A stretch of DNA of 64,000 bases from an uncultured Methanomicrobiales archaeon (GTDB taxonomy: Archaea > Halobacteriota > Methanomicrobia > Methanomicrobiales > Methanospirillaceae), in assembly GCA_903832665.1 (NCBI GenBank), contig CAILCG010000007.1:1-64000 (forward strand). The letters are read 5' to 3'. This document shows, piece after piece, positions 62,348 to 64,000 of the stretch. The notes under the pieces were generated by a model. The model searched no databases, was not told the DNA's origin, and saw nothing but the letters and a program-made list of their open reading frames with translations. Each line of letters starts with the position of its first letter. Within the stretch, counting starts at the first letter, position 1. A program made the translations under genes and the position numbers.

Positions 62348-63568
62348 ATGAATCGCCGCAAGCAGATCCTGTTCCTTTGCATGATTTTCGGAATGGGGAT
62401 CGTAATGATAATTGCAGGAATCGTGATGTATACGCATGCCAGTACCCTGATTGCAACCGCACCTGCTGAACGAATCCAGAGTGCTCCGGTGGAACGAGAG
62501 AACCCGATTGAAAATATCACCGCTGACCTGAATAAAAACGGCCTTTCTGTATCAACATTTGATGAGTCAACGGGCAAGCCTCTCGAAAGTGTTTTCGTGT
62601 ATCTTGATGGGGGATATGAAGGTCTCACTTCGGCGCAGGGAATGCTTGGTATCCCGAATATAAGCCCTTCAGGAGAAGGTCAGCATACCATCCGGGTAAC
62701 GAAATCCGGTTATAAGGATCTTACAAAAAGTGTAGAGATCCCGTCAGTTGCTCCTGTCAAAATCGGATTACAGGAGCAGATGTTCGTTCCGGTCCAGGAA
62801 TCCGGCTCGCATGAAACGAAGATCGATATTGTTTTCATCCCGTCGTCAACGGCTTACAATTGCGCCGAGCGCAGGAAAATTCTTACAACCGGGTATGTTA
62901 CCGGCAGGAGTGCCTTTGTAACCGATGTAAACAGGATTGTCAACGAATCCCTTTTCACCCTGGACACAATTACCGATAAATCCGATCCGTTACCCCCCGA
63001 TTACCGGGACCGGTATAATATCTATTACTATTACGATCCGGCGCTTTTTGCTGATGCTTTTTCCGGGTGTGCGGGAACGATTCCGGAAAAATTCTGGAAA
63101 GATGTGCCCTTTACGGATGTTGCAATAATCCTGTATCCGAAGTACTATACCCTTGACACCGGTGAACCCTGCGAGCCGAACGGTTGTGTCAATCCCGGGA
63201 CCGGGAGGATATGGATGAAAATCCCGTCCGATCAGCCTGTCCTGTTTCAGCACGAGTATGGTCACGCGATCTTCGGTCTCGTAGACACCTACTGCGACAA
63301 TACGATGTACTGGCAGAATGAACCCGACCCGAATGTCTGGTCGTCCCGGCAAAGCTGTGAGAAAGATGCAACAAGTAATGCATGGAATTCTTCTGAATAC
63401 CGGCAGATCCAGCAGACCTACCCGACTGCCTGTACAAAACCGTTCTGGAGGCTTGACGCCGATCCGGATATCATGCACGAAGGTTACTCCGGTACATTTG
63501 GCGAGGCTGCGACCCGGCGGATTACGTACACGTTCGATAACATCAATGCATGGGGGAAGCCGGTATGA
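62348..63568 (+). CDS. M64-like (IgA peptidase family) membrane-anchored metallopeptidase
   Basis: A 406-residue exported protein. An N-terminal span (residues about 7-28) acts as signal anchor. Residues about 65-140 form a carboxypeptidase-regulatory-like beta domain (LSVSTFDESTGKPLESVFVY). The peptidase domain follows: KIDIVFIPSSTAY at its start, and the zinc site HEYGHAIFGLVDTY (H302, E303, H306, with D313 as third ligand), as in M64. Paired Cys (CEPNGC, CDN..CEKD) suggest disulfides. The ATG of the next gene overlaps its stop (ATGA), so the two are coupled. Substrate unknown; probably extracellular protein turnover or surface modification. Confidence 0.8.
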   Translation: MNRRKQILFLCMIFGMGIVMIIAGIVMYTHASTLIATAPAERIQSAPVERENPIENITADLNKNGLSVSTFDESTGKPLESVFVYLDGGYEGLTSAQGMLGIPNISPSGEGQHTIRVTKSGYKDLTKSVEIPSVAPVKIGLQEQMFVPVQESGSHETKIDIVFIPSSTAYNCAERRKILTTGYVTGRSAFVTDVNRIVNESLFTLDTITDKSDPLPPDYRDRYNIYYYYDPALFADAFSGCAGTIPEKFWKDVPFTDVAIILYPKYYTLDTGEPCEPNGCVNPGTGRIWMKIPSDQPVLFQHEYGHAIFGLVDTYCDNTMYWQNEPDPNVWSSRQSCEKDATSNAWNSSEYRQIQQTYPTACTKPFWRLDADPDIMHEGYSGTFGEAATRRITYTFDNINAWGKPV

Positions 63569-64000
63569 AACACTCGTCATTTTTTGCGACAATTTGCCTC
63601 TGCTTCATGTTGTCGTGCATTACAGGAACCATCGCCATTGTTTCACCGTCATATGACAAAAGCGTGAGTATCTCTATGAATATCGAAAATGGTATTATCA
63701 CTACAAAATCGGCGGAAATATATTACGGTTCTGCCCCGAATATTTTCCCGGTCCAACAGGACTTCAAAGGAGTGCTTGTTGCAGAAGACGGATCAACCGT
63801 GCAGTCATTCGGGGTCCCGGATCCCCGGGTCCAGTTTGGGGATGGTATTGTTAATACTACCAATAAGCCGCATATCCAGAGCATTGTTGAACGCCGGAAT
63901 TCGGCAGATTCCGTCATTGTCTTCCCGTTCGATCCGAAAGCTGCTGAATTCAGGATGTACAATTCTGCGGATGGAAAACTCCTGACTACGGTTAACCTGA
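63565..64000 (+). CDS. Exported protein, cut by window edge
   Basis: Starts at the ATG overlapping the peptidase stop (63565) and is open for 145 codons to the end of the window. The first 25 residues form a signal peptide (HSSFFATICLCFMLSCITGT), and the rest is beta-rich (SVSISMNIENGIITTKSAEI, VIVFPFDPKAAEFRMYN). Coupled translation with the M64-like gene suggests joint export. Family not recognised; partial. Confidence 0.7.
   Translation, partial: MKHSSFFATICLCFMLSCITGTIAIVSPSYDKSVSISMNIENGIITTKSAEIYYGSAPNIFPVQQDFKGVLVAEDGSTVQSFGVPDPRVQFGDGIVNTTNKPHIQSIVERRNSADSVIVFPFDPKAAEFRMYNSADGKLLTTVNL

Overview
The window reads as a methanogenic archaeon of the Methanomicrobia, most likely a Methanoregula-like member of the Methanomicrobiales. 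This is inference from gene content: a DUF2769 cysteine-rich protein, small ferredoxins, a DUF2284 protein, lipoproteins with a GCT lipobox, PGF-pre-PGF-like and TIG surface proteins, and long runs of multi-PAS histidine kinases. Several starts are leaderless or weakly Shine-Dalgarno. I saw no rRNA, tRNA or CRISPR array.

Layout. 0.2-6 kb: an unknown protein, RNase HIII, a small helical protein, a 2H phosphoesterase, a HEPN-MNT toxin-antitoxin pair and a SnoaL-like protein. 6.4-20.8 kb: a plastic accessory island. It holds an AbiE-type toxin-antitoxin pair under an inverted-repeat operator cluster, the replication module of an integrated plasmid or virus (888-residue primase-helicase plus small coupled genes), a PemK/MazF pair, duplicated Lys-rich micro-proteins, an HNH endonuclease, a tandem family of small secreted proteins sharing an unusual promoter element, and a decayed second copy of the primase-helicase. 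21-29 kb: an exonuclease-like protein, membrane proteins (a TMEM175-like channel, an ICMT-like methyltransferase), a large surface protein and a solitary DNA methyltransferase. 29.7-33 kb: a compact non-homologous end-joining locus (LigD-type polymerase, Ku, ligase-phosphoesterase). 33.7-36.5 kb: DUF2769 protein, ferredoxin-like protein, YnfA. 36.6-40.1 kb: a VWA / PP2C / Ser-Thr-kinase operon of the YegL-YegK-YegI (TerY-P) type. 40.5-47.4 kb: methyltransferases, an MBL-fold protein, DUF2284, a Dam-type methylase, a lipoprotein and unknowns. 47.4-59.8 kb: a block of signal-transduction genes, almost all on the minus strand, with an Hsp20-like gene inside. 59.8-64 kb: a TIG plus ice-binding (DUF3494) surface protein, an M64-like peptidase and an exported protein cut by the window edge.

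Three themes stand out. First, a family of dispersed intergenic elements with CTGTAGAAAT termini (145-480 bp) occupies at least six gaps and looks like a MITE family. Second, an imperfect palindrome (GGAAAA..CCGCGG..TTTTCC) lies exactly 75 nt upstream of three start codons of the secreted-protein family. Third, six genes carry single-base frameshifts, several at homopolymers, which points to sequencing indels or recent decay; functional statements about those genes assume the repaired frame.
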